Of a stretch of 64,000 nt of DNA, positions 35,566-44,391 are shown in pieces. A model generated the notes under the pieces. The model was given only the letters and a program-made list of their open reading frames with translations, searched no databases and was not told the origin of the DNA. Numbering within the stretch: position 1 is the stretch's first letter; each line of letters starts with the position of its first letter. This DNA comes from Ligustrum vulgare. Taxonomy: Eukaryota > Streptophyta > Magnoliopsida > Lamiales > Oleaceae. The stretch covers positions 11,112,133-11,176,132 of the forward strand of contig OY743187.1 in NCBI GenBank assembly GCA_963555705.1, read 5' to 3'. The translations under genes and the position numbers were made by a program.

Positions 35566-35865
35566 AAATTGGGAATTGAACCACTTATTAGGTTAACATG
35601 ATAAATTGAAAACCCATTCCCTAAATTGAATATATTTAAATGTTAAATACATAGAAAAATTGATCAAGTAAGTTCTCTTCGCAATTAATTGAAATACAAC
35701 AATTAAATGGTTGGTCTTGATTTTATTAATCCTTCTTTAATTACATTAATTTATTTGAAAGCTTTCATTATCTTTTGTATATATAAGCAGCGTTAATTAT
35801 CTAACTATATTTGAGGGGAAAAAAATACTACTTAATTATGTATTCAAAATTTAATCTTCAACAAG
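35566..35865. other. Unit 2 DNA up to the LTR element insertion (anchor B)
   Basis: 35785-35865 aligns with 2155-2220. The matching unit-1 sequence CAACAAGTTTCACAC runs uninterrupted at 2216-2230, giving a paralogous empty site for LTR element 2. Confidence 0.6.
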
Positions 35866-36376
35866 TGTGACGACCCGAATTCTCGACCATTCGAGTGCCA
35901 CTAAAAGTGACTCATATCATATTATCGAGACTTAAATAGAAATGTAAAATTATTCAAAAGAATAATTAGAATCCCATAATTTTATTTGTGAATAAAAATA
36001 GAACATAATTTTCTTACATAAAGTTCAACATAATTATCTCATCAATCTTAACCACTTTTGCCACTTCCATGTTGACCGCCTCGAACCTTCAATTATCTGA
36101 AAATGGTAAATATCGTGGAGTGAGATTTATAAAATCCCAGTAAGTATACCAAGCATAAATTTTCTTTTGAAAGCATATGGATCATTTTCATCATAACATA
36201 GGATAGGATCGAAATACTCATAAACATAGGGAGACACAAGAATTTTACCGAACTTAAATGGCAAGAATTCTTATGTGTAGCGCTACTAAACTCCGGTCCC
36301 CTTAGCATAATCATAAACATATCATATGGAACCCATAACAATCTTGTGAGATTGATTTCATAGCAATGATCCAAAC

Positions 36377-37554
36377 ATTTTCATAAAAACATAAGATATA
36401 TTTACCTTTCATAAAAACATACTTACTTTTCATAAAAACATAAGATATACTTACTTGTCATAAAAACATACTTACTTTTCATAAAAACATAAGGTGTATT
36501 TACCTTTCATAAAAACATACTTACTTTTCATAAAAACATAAGATATACTTACTTGTCATAAAAACATACTTACTTTTCATAAAAACATAAGGTGTATTTA
36601 CCTTTCATAAAAACATACTTACTTTTCATAAAAACATAAGATATACTTACTTGTCATAAAAACATACTTACTTTTCATAAAAACATAAGGTGTATTTACC
36701 TTTCATAAAAACATACTTACTTTTCATAAAAACATAAGATATACTTACTTGTCATAAAAACATACTTACTTGTCATAAAAACATACTTACTTTTCATAAA
36801 AACATAAGGTGTATTTACCTTTCATAAAAACATACTTACTTTTCATAAAAACATAAGATATACTTACTTGTCATAAAAACATACTTACTTTTCATAAAAA
36901 CATAAGGTGTATTTACCTTTCATAAAAACATACTTACTTTTCATAAAAACATAAGATATACTTACTTGTCATAAAAACATACTTACTTTTCATAAAAACA
37001 TAAGGTGTATTTACCTTTCATAAAAACATACTTACTTTTCATAAAAACATAAGATATACTTACTTGTCATAAAAACATACTTACTTTTCATAAAAACATA
37101 AGGTGTATTTACCTTTCATAAAAACATACTTACTTTTCATAAAAACATAAGATATACTTACTTGTCATAAAAACATACTTACTTTTCATAAAAACATAAG
37201 GTGTATTTACCTTTCATAAAAACATACTTACTTTTCATAAAAACATAAGATATACTTACTTGTCATAAAAACATACTTACTTTTCATAAAAACATAAGGT
37301 GTATTTACCTTTCATAAAAACATACTTACTTTTCATAAAAACATAAGATATACTTACTTGTCATAAAAACATACTTACTTTTCATAAAAACATAAGGTGT
37401 ATTTACCTTTCATAAAAACATACTTACTTTTCATAAAAACATAAGATATACTTACTTGTCATAAAAACATACTTACTTTTCATAAAAACATAAGGTGTAT
37501 TTACCTTTCATAAAAACATACTTACTTTTCATAAAAACATAAGATATACTTACC
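36377..37554 (+). repeat. 98-bp higher-order tandem array in the left LTR
   Basis: About 12 copies of a 98-bp unit made of four related subunits of 21, 28, 21 and 28 bp, each starting CATAAAAACATA. Odd 28-bp subunits alternate between AAGGTGTATTTACC and AAGATATACTTACT. One irregular copy near 36745-36790 repeats the 21-bp subunit. The identical array, irregularity included, is in the right LTR (42276-43453). Confidence 0.9.
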
Positions 37555-37787
37555 TTTTAAAAGATTAAAATGAAGTGTAGTAGTAAATGGACCAAAACTT
37601 TCTTGACCACCTTGAATTTCTCTTACTTGTGGATTTTGTCAAGAGATTGGAAATAAGTGTATATGTGTAGAGTTGTGTGTAAAAGAGATGGGTTTAAATA
37701 GATGTATAAAGTTGGCATATTGTAAACATAATCATTCAATTCTATTAATTTTAACACATCCTTTTCTTAAAGTAAAGCACCATTCAT

Positions 37788-38160
37788 ATACTTTTCCATA
37801 TTTATACAAATATTATGCTCTTCATGATTACATATAATGGAGTCTTATCAACCATTCATATACTTTTCCATATTTATACAAATATTATGCTCTTCATGAT
37901 TACATATAATGGAATCTTATCAACCATTCATATACTTTTCCATATTTATACAAATATTATGCTCTTCATGATTACATATAATGGAGTCTATAATTCATTC
38001 ATATACTTTTCCATATTTATACAAATATTATGCTCTTCATGATTACATATAATGGAGTATATAATTCATTCATATACTTTTCCATATTTATACAAATATT
38101 ATGCTCTTCATGATTACATATAATGGAGTATATAATTCATTCATATACTTTTCCATATTT
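37788..38160 (+). repeat. 71/72-bp tandem array in the left LTR
   Basis: Five copies of a unit containing ATTCATATACTTTTCCATAT and ATTATGCTCTTCATGATTAC; spacing is 72, 72, 71, 71 bp. Creates a spurious repetitive frame. Confidence 0.9.
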
Positions 38161-38492
38161 ATTAAATTAAGATTCTCATAATTATTATATATAATGGAAC
38201 CTCTCATGCTTGCATATATTTTCTTAATTTCAATAATAAAAATAATTTTTGTATAAATAAATATTGGGATAACATTGAATTAAGTACTTGGACTTAATAT
38301 ACTTTAAATCAAGAGAATGGAGATATTTTTAGAAATTCGGAATTTAATTTAAAATCGAACGATCTCGATTATTTCTTGACTTGGCTATACGAATACGTCG
38401 TGGCATTAACTTAATAAAAATGGGTGAAATAGTAGCGACACGATTTTCTATTAAAATAATTATTAATCGCGTAAAAATTCTTGGTCGCTACA

Positions 38493-38512
38493 AACTTACC
38501 CCCTTAAAATAA
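38493..38512 (-). other. Polypurine tract of LTR element 2
   Basis: On the minus strand, TTTTAAGGGGGTAAGTT precedes the 3' LTR, nearly the same as in element 1. Confidence 0.7.
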
Positions 38513-39283
38513 TTTCGTCCTCGAAATTAAACTTACTTGATCTTATGATTTCTGAACACTTAATCAGAATCTCTTCTTCTTCTTCTTATGTAGCATCATC
38601 GCTACCATATTTAACCCAACCATATTTAACCCACTGGACTTTGACTAAATGCATCAATTTGTTTTCTTAAGACATGAACTTTTCTATCAATAATAGACAT
38701 ATGTCTACTCATAAATTCTTCTGAATCAAAATGAAAATTCCCAATCGTATGTGATATTTCATCATATCTTGTAGTACTCATGTAACCTGTCACTTATCAT
38801 CGTATCATGTAACCTCAAATATTCGTATTAATATCTCTAAAATTTCAATAAATCTTTACTAACATATCATACCATAATAATTTGTCATTTCTTCTTATCA
38901 CCAAATATCCCAAAATAATTAAAACGATTACCTGAATATTCTCTATGTAATATACCCAAACATGTTATTCACATATCAACATAATCATCAGTTTATCTTT
39001 CCAATATTTGTAACCCAAAATTTCTGCAAAATTCAATAAACAAATATCTCCCAAATAATTAAAATTCTTAACTCAAATATCATAACATTTCCCGTAAGGT
39101 ATTCCTTTCACTTGCACAAACTTATTAATCCTGATTCAATACAGTCCTTATTTCACTTTCACGTATCCCCGTATTATTTCTATACCTTGATTATTATATC
39201 AAAATATCAGTACCCAAAATCCAAGAAAATATTCCATATCTCAAATCCCGTCATCATCAAATCTTCCTTTTATCAAGAAAGTA
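38513..39283. other. Noncoding interior of LTR element 2, cargo-proximal side
   Basis: 38493-38700 is a decayed end of the gypsy chromodomain region and matches 7358-7560. 38720-38890 matches 9070-9330 of element 1. Integrase DNA between these blocks is deleted relative to element 1. 38890-39283 is AT-rich without clear match. Confidence 0.6.
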
Positions 39284-39474
39284 AACGGCGCATAACTCTT
39301 GTTCACTCTTTTCCATTATTCTATTCCGCGCTTTCTTGCTGGAATCAATATCACGCGGATTTCCTCCGATCCTTAATGCTTTTAAATAGTTCATGCTGGG
39401 AAGAGGTTAGATCCATCAAAACATGGATATCATTCTTACAAACATTCGCAAGTATTATTCCAGTCTTCCAATGA
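39112..39474 (+). CDS. Possible upstream cargo ORF overlapping the next one
   Basis: A 120-codon frame whose second half (from about 39285, E-S-K-R-R-I-T-L-V-H-S) has normal codon composition and runs 52 bp into the start of the 183-codon ORF in another frame. The first half is AT-rich filler and not credible. It could be the C-terminal end of a longer protein captured together with the next ORF, which would suit a compact viral source, or chance. No family recognised. Confidence 0.25.
   Translation: MHKLINPDSIQSLFHFHVSPYYFYTLIIISKYQYPKSKKIFHISNPVIIKSSFYQESKRRITLVHSFPLFYSALSCWNQYHADFLRSLMLLNSSCWEEVRSIKTWISFLQTFASIIPVFQ
39381..39389 (+). promoter_or_regulatory. TTTAAATAG motif before the 183-codon ORF
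   Basis: TTTAAATAG lies 34 bp before the ATG at 39423. The same nine bases occur at 40229-40237 before the LOG ORF. It may be a TATA-like promoter element of the cargo, or coincidence. Confidence 0.35.
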
Positions 39475-39974
39475 ATGATCTGAGGAAAATTTATCGAATA
39501 AGACTCGAAAGATTGAGGTTGCTGATGGCTCATGGTGTTTCAGAAGATGTTCGCTGGTTGATCGAAGCAAAGGTTCGACTATCTGGTGAATTACCTATGA
39601 CATTTCCAAAGCACATGCCTGGTTTAGGCAAAAGCACCTTCGCAAAGAAACGAAGAGCAAAAAGGCTGAATGGTTGCTACAAATGTGCTCGTTGGAACTG
39701 TGATACTCGTTGCAAAACAGTAGGATATTCTTCTACTAATCAGGATGATAAAATCAAATTCATAAAGGGTGGACTGAGTAAGGAGTCTTTGGATGATATT
39801 CGACTGACTCTTGAGACGCACCCAAGTGGTTATGTGCAACGTGAACTTTTCTCCTTATACGCTCAGTTTAACGGGGACAAAAATCGTTATAGTCTCCAAA
39901 ATATAATAGCAAAAGATCCTGTTTGCCAGTCTGTTTTACAAAATGAGGCTTCTGGCAGTTCATCAATGATATAA
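39423..39974 (+). CDS. Cargo ORF1: basic, cysteine-rich putative nucleic-acid-binding protein
   Basis: 183 residues, intact. Residues 69-81 read G-K-S-T-F-A-K-K-R-R-A-K-R, followed by four cysteines at 85, 88, 93 and 97 (C-x2-C-x4-C-x3-C), which could bind zinc. A basic G-[KR]-S-x-[FY]-A-x-[KR]-R-R-A segment directly before a Cys cluster is the signature I associate with the small nucleic-acid-binding proteins at the 3' end of betaflexivirus genomes (carla- and vitivirus type), where they act in RNA binding and silencing suppression. The flanking regions (1-68, 98-183) are longer than in those proteins and I do not recognise them. It lies 337 bp upstream of the LOG ORF on the same strand, antisense to the retroelement. 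No database search was possible; the viral link is a motif-level inference. Confidence 0.6.
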   Translation: MDIILTNIRKYYSSLPMNDLRKIYRIRLERLRLLMAHGVSEDVRWLIEAKVRLSGELPMTFPKHMPGLGKSTFAKKRRAKRLNGCYKCARWNCDTRCKTVGYSSTNQDDKIKFIKGGLSKESLDDIRLTLETHPSGYVQRELFSLYAQFNGDKNRYSLQNIIAKDPVCQSVLQNEASGSSSMI

Positions 39975-40120
39975 GGTAAATCTCTTGATACACATTTAAA
40001 ATATTTTGCTGTTTTCTTTCACGCGTTTTGGAAATAAAATATATTTTCCTTTCTCGAGTTTTGATAAAGCTGGAAATAAATATATTTTCCTTTCTCGAGG
40101 TTTGATAAAGCTGGAAATAA

Positions 40121-40136
40121 ATCACCGAAAGGTGAT
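40121..40136 (+). other. Hairpin with GAAA tetraloop
   Basis: 6-bp perfect stem ATCACC/GGTGAT closing a GNRA-class GAAA loop, in cargo sense orientation. It suggests a structured RNA, though a 6-bp stem can arise by chance. Confidence 0.45.
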
Positions 40137-40228
40137 ATCTTTGGTAAAACAGTCAAAAGTTGGCCGATTTTGTCAAAAGTAAATCTTTACTTTTTCAGAA
40201 TCAATGAAAAACAGTAAGTTTTTCCGGC

Positions 40229-40237
40229 TTTAAATAG
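40229..40237 (+). promoter_or_regulatory. TTTAAATAG motif before the LOG ORF
   Basis: Second copy of the nonamer seen at 39381-39389, here 75 bp before the ATG at 40312. Possible TATA-like element serving transcription of the LOG ORF independently of the antisense LTR transcript. Confidence 0.4.
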
Positions 40238-40311
40238 CCAAACATATTTCATAGTTCAGGCATCCCAAAATCACATCTTCTTCGTAAGTTTTCTCTTCTA
40301 TACTATCAAAG

Positions 40312-40965
40312 ATGGAAGCACCAAAACTTCGACAGATCAAAACTATTTGTGTATTTTGTGGATCAAAAGTGGGGAAAGGCTTCAGTTATCTAGAAGCGGC
40401 CGTAGATCTTGGAAAGAAACTGGGGGAAAAAGGTATCACTCTTGTATATGGGGGTGGTAGCAGTGGTCTAATGGGTTGTGTTTCCCAATCTGCTCTTGCA
40501 GAGAAATCAAAAGTAATCGGTGTCATACCTGTCCCTTTGGTAGATGTTGCAGGAAAAACACGAGGGCATGAAGTTCAAACCTTATCCATCCATGAACGCA
40601 TAACTTGTATGCTATATGGTTCTGATGCCTTTATAGCCCTGCCCGGAGGTTTTGGTACCTTAGAAGAAATCTTTAACATTACCTCGTGGGCTCAACTAGA
40701 TCTCCATACTAAGCCTATTGGGCTTCTGAATGTTAACAATTTCTTTGATGGCTTGTTAACCTTTCTTGATTATGCTGTGGAACAGGGATTCATCTCTCCA
40801 TTTTCCAGAAGACTCCTTATTTCTGCTCCTACTATTGATGAACTACTGGATAAGCTGCAGTCATATATCTCAATACAAGATCCAGCAGGGGTTAAGATAG
40901 ATTGGTCGCAAGGAAGGGGAATCAAGCGAAAATGGAGTCCGGTTAATGTAAACTTAACTTTATGA
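40312..40965 (+). CDS. LOG: Cargo ORF2: LOG-type cytokinin riboside 5'-monophosphate phosphoribohydrolase
   Basis: 217 residues, intact, usual family length. LOG enzymes release active cytokinin base from its riboside monophosphate in the cytosol. Seen here: the start strand T-I-C-V-F-C-G-S (11-18), the phosphate-binding L-V-Y-G-G-G-S-S-G-L-M-G (44-55), I-H-E-R at 93-96, and the diagnostic P-G-G-F-G-T-L-E-E (111-119) within a typical A-L-P-G-G context, then W-A-Q-L (126-129) and K-P-I-G-L-L-N (134-140). The Arg and Glu of the two signature motifs are kept. The Lys usually following H-E-R is Ile, and the Tyr of PGGYGT is Phe. Plant LOG genes normally have several introns; this one has none, so it came through an RNA copy or from an intronless source. 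It lies antisense inside a very young LTR element. The tail (192-217) is unlike other LOGs I know. Confidence 0.9.
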   Translation: MEAPKLRQIKTICVFCGSKVGKGFSYLEAAVDLGKKLGEKGITLVYGGGSSGLMGCVSQSALAEKSKVIGVIPVPLVDVAGKTRGHEVQTLSIHERITCMLYGSDAFIALPGGFGTLEEIFNITSWAQLDLHTKPIGLLNVNNFFDGLLTFLDYAVEQGFISPFSRRLLISAPTIDELLDKLQSYISIQDPAGVKIDWSQGRGIKRKWSPVNVNLTL

Positions 40966-41215
40966 ATCTTAGAATAGGTGGGGGTAGAGTACGGAGTATT
41001 CTTACTCTCGAGACACCCCTCTAATTTCCTAGGATTTTCCTTAATGTTTAAATCTTGTGTGTACCTCAAAGGTTCCAGGTGGTAGATTACGGAGTATTCT
41101 TACTCTCGAAACACACCTTTTTGAAGGTTTCTTTATTTCCTCAAAAGGTCAGAGGTGGTAGGATACGGCTACTCCGGAAACACATCTCTCAATTTGAGGA
41201 ATTTCCCATGTTGCT
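40965..41215 (+). other. Three tandem structured units downstream of the LOG ORF
   Basis: Three units (about 40965-41036, 41063-41128, 41137-41201) share the core GGTAGnnTACGG...CTC...CGnnACAC. Each is enclosed by an outer stem of different sequence but kept pairing: AATCTTAG/CTAGGATT, ACCTCAAA/TTTGAAGGT (one bulge), TTCCTCAAA/TTTGAGGAA. Middle stems are GGGGGT/ACCCCT, AGGTG/CACCT and AGAGGTG/CATCTCT; inner hairpins are GAGTA-TTCT-TACTC twice and CGG-CTACT-CCG. Changed sequence with kept pairing argues for function as RNA, in the sense of the LOG ORF. Role unknown; a 3' untranslated stability element is one possibility. Confidence 0.65.
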
Positions 41216-41746
41216 TTCTTTTGCTTTTGCGTGTTTTCATGTATTTCCTTTCTAGGGTGACTCTTGTGTGTTCTCCTTATGAGAAAATAATAATATCTCT
41301 GTTATCATCTACTAAATCTCGTTTGTGATGTAAATGAACTTGTATGTCTAACTTCAATTCTCTTAGTGATTGCATACCATACTATGCTCTTAACTCCAAA
41401 CGATAAAATTCTAGGCAGAGTTTTCCTTTGAAATTTGGACTTATCCAAATCGTAAGCATACTTCATAACTCACAATAATAACTAATTGTACATTTGATCA
41501 CAATTTCATCAAACTTCAATATCATCAATATAAACATCATATCACTAACTAATTATATTCCATAAAATCTTCAGAACATTACAAACTCCCTTGCTTAAAA
41601 TGAATTTTGTCCTTGAAATTCGCACATCAAATTTCATCATACTTTTCAAAATCATAACCATACTTGACATGTGAAAATTCAAATTTTTTTTTTTTTTTTT
41701 TTTAAGAAATAAAATTTCAAAAATCTACAGAATCGTTTTTAAAACT
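41216..41746. other. Noncoding interior of LTR element 2, PBS side
   Basis: From about 41290 the sequence again matches LTR element 1 (10447-10700; shared GTAAATGAACTTG and ACTATGCTCTTAACTC), so the cargo ends near 41285. A run of about 20 T stands at 41684-41703. Confidence 0.6.
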
Positions 41747-41764
41747 CTTGTCTCTGATACCAAC
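41747..41764 (-). other. Primer binding site of LTR element 2
   Basis: Minus strand GTTGGTATCAGAGACAAG next to the LTR; matches the initiator tRNA-Met site TGGTATCAGAGC except the last base. Confidence 0.82.
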
Positions 41765-44391
41765 TGTGACGACCCGAATTCTCGACCATTCGAGTGCCAC
41801 TAAAAGTGACTCATATCATATTATCGAGACTTAAATAGAAATGTAAAATTATTCAAAAGAATAATTAGAATCCCATAATTTTATTTGTGAATAAAAATAG
41901 AACATAATTTTCTTACATAAAGTTCAACATAATTATCTCATCAATCTTAACCACTTTTGCCACTTCCATGTTGACCGCCTCGAACCTTCAATTATCTGAA
42001 AATGGTAAATATCGTGGAGTGAGATTTATAAAATCCCAGTAAGTATACCAAGCATAAATTTTCTTTTGAAAGCATATGGATCATTTTCATCATAACATAG
42101 GATAGGATCGAAATACTCATAAACATAGGGAGACACAAGAATTTTACCGAACTTAAATGGCAAGAATTCTTATGTGTAGCGCTACTAAACTCCGGTCCCC
42201 TTAGCATAATCATAAACATATCATATGGAACCCATAACAATCTTGTGAGATTGATTTCATAGCAATGATCCAAACATTTTCATAAAAACATAAGATATAT
42301 TTACCTTTCATAAAAACATACTTACTTTTCATAAAAACATAAGATATACTTACTTGTCATAAAAACATACTTACTTTTCATAAAAACATAAGGTGTATTT
42401 ACCTTTCATAAAAACATACTTACTTTTCATAAAAACATAAGATATACTTACTTGTCATAAAAACATACTTACTTTTCATAAAAACATAAGGTGTATTTAC
42501 CTTTCATAAAAACATACTTACTTTTCATAAAAACATAAGATATACTTACTTGTCATAAAAACATACTTACTTTTCATAAAAACATAAGGTGTATTTACCT
42601 TTCATAAAAACATACTTACTTTTCATAAAAACATAAGATATACTTACTTGTCATAAAAACATACTTACTTGTCATAAAAACATACTTACTTTTCATAAAA
42701 ACATAAGGTGTATTTACCTTTCATAAAAACATACTTACTTTTCATAAAAACATAAGATATACTTACTTGTCATAAAAACATACTTACTTTTCATAAAAAC
42801 ATAAGGTGTATTTACCTTTCATAAAAACATACTTACTTTTCATAAAAACATAAGATATACTTACTTGTCATAAAAACATACTTACTTTTCATAAAAACAT
42901 AAGGTGTATTTACCTTTCATAAAAACATACTTACTTTTCATAAAAACATAAGATATACTTACTTGTCATAAAAACATACTTACTTTTCATAAAAACATAA
43001 GGTGTATTTACCTTTCATAAAAACATACTTACTTTTCATAAAAACATAAGATATACTTACTTGTCATAAAAACATACTTACTTTTCATAAAAACATAAGG
43101 TGTATTTACCTTTCATAAAAACATACTTACTTTTCATAAAAACATAAGATATACTTACTTGTCATAAAAACATACTTACTTTTCATAAAAACATAAGGTG
43201 TATTTACCTTTCATAAAAACATACTTACTTTTCATAAAAACATAAGATATACTTACTTGTCATAAAAACATACTTACTTTTCATAAAAACATAAGGTGTA
43301 TTTACCTTTCATAAAAACATACTTACTTTTCATAAAAACATAAGATATACTTACTTGTCATAAAAACATACTTACTTTTCATAAAAACATAAGGTGTATT
43401 TACCTTTCATAAAAACATACTTACTTTTCATAAAAACATAAGATATACTTACCTTTTAAAAGATTAAAATGAAGTGTAGTAGTAAATGGACCAAAACTTT
43501 CTTGACCACCTTGAATTTCTCTTACTTGTGGATTTTGTCAAGAGATTGGAAATAAGTGTATATGTGTAGAGTTGTGTGTAAAAGAGATGGGTTTAAATAG
43601 ATGTATAAAGTTGGCATATTGTAAACATAATCATTCAATTCTATTAATTTTAACACATCCTTTTCTTAAAGTAAAGCACCATTCATATACTTTTCCATAT
43701 TTATACAAATATTATGCTCTTCATGATTACATATAATGGAGTCTTATCAACCATTCATATACTTTTCCATATTTATACAAATATTATGCTCTTCATGATT
43801 ACATATAATGGAATCTTATCAACCATTCATATACTTTTCCATATTTATACAAATATTATGCTCTTCATGATTACATATAATGGAGTCTATAATTCATTCA
43901 TATACTTTTCCATATTTATACAAATATTATGCTCTTCATGATTACATATAATGGAGTATATAATTCATTCATATACTTTTCCATATTTATACAAATATTA
44001 TGCTCTTCATGATTACATATAATGGAGTATATAATTCATTCATATACTTTTCCATATTTATTAAATTAAGATTCTCATAATTATTATATATAATGGAACC
44101 TCTCATGCTTGCATATATTTTCTTAATTTCAATAATAAAAATAATTTTTGTATAAATAAATATTGGGATAACATTGAATTAAGTACTTGGACTTAATATA
44201 CTTTAAATCAAGAGAATGGAGATATTTTTAGAAATTCGGAATTTAATTTAAAATCGAACGATCTCGATTATTTCTTGACTTGGCTATACGAATACGTCGT
44301 GGCGTTAACTTAATAAAAATGGGTGAAATAGTAGCGACACGATTTTCTATTAAAATAATTATTAATCGCGTAAAAATTCTTGGTCGCTACA
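41765..44391 (-). repeat. Right LTR of element 2 (5' LTR in element sense)
   Basis: Same length and content as 35866-38492, including both tandem arrays (98-bp array 42276-43453, 72-bp array 43687-44059). In element sense this copy would hold the promoter. Confidence 0.93.
42276..43453 (+). repeat. 98-bp higher-order tandem array in the right LTR
   Basis: Identical in unit order to 36377-37554, including the irregular copy, as expected if both were copied from one RNA by reverse transcription. Confidence 0.9.

Larger units (their letters stand above)
35866..38492 (-). repeat. Left LTR of element 2 (3' LTR in element sense)
   Basis: Begins TGTGACGACCCGAATTC and ends GGTCGCTACA. About 60 percent of its length is two tandem arrays. 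Confidence 0.93.
39975..40311 (+). other. Spacer between the two cargo ORFs with repeats and a tetraloop hairpin
   Basis: Contains a 41/42-bp direct duplication (40030-40071 and 40072-40112; units start GGAAATAA and end GATAAAGCT, each with ATATTTTCC able to pair with GGAAATA). It is followed by the perfect hairpin ATCACC-GAAA-GGTGAT at 40121-40136. TTTAAATAG at 40229-40237 and a C/T-rich leader (40275-40305) precede the LOG start codon. Confidence 0.6.
35866..44391 (-). mobile_element. Very young non-autonomous LTR element 2 carrying a LOG-type gene cargo
   Basis: Two 2,627-bp LTRs (35866-38492 and 41765-44391), TG...CA ends, flanked by ACAAG (35861-35865 and 44392-44396). The only difference I find between the LTRs is A/G at 38405 against 44304. 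A primer site next to the right LTR and a purine tract next to the left one place the element on the minus strand. Its LTR end TGTAGCGACCAAGAATTTTT and parts of its interior match LTR element 1, so it belongs to the same Ty3-gypsy-derived group. Gag and pol are absent apart from about 200 bp of the chromodomain end. The interior holds a roughly 2-kb cargo, antisense to the element, with two intact ORFs and structured repeats. Confidence 0.93.

Noticed and set aside
36093..36374. 93-codon minus-strand frame (also 41992-42273)
   Set aside because: Inside the LTR, no recognisable domain, duplicated only because LTRs are duplicated.
36377..37554. Regularly spaced repeats that look like a CRISPR array
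   Set aside because: There are no unique spacers; the sequence between repeats is itself repetitive, and this is plant nuclear DNA inside an LTR. It is a minisatellite.
37815..38042. 75-codon repetitive frame (also 43714-43941)
   Set aside because: Spurious translation of the 72-bp tandem array, possible because 72 is divisible by three.
39423..39974. ORF1 as the Gag nucleocapsid of the retroelement
   Set aside because: It is on the strand opposite to the element and its cysteine spacing (C-x2-C-x4-C-x3-C) is not the CCHC knuckle C-x2-C-x4-H-x4-C.
40312..40965. LOG ORF as an ordinary resident host gene into which LTRs inserted on both sides
   Set aside because: The two LTRs share one target duplication and a matching empty site, the ORF lacks introns, and interior sequence on both sides matches element 1. 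The ORF is inside one element.
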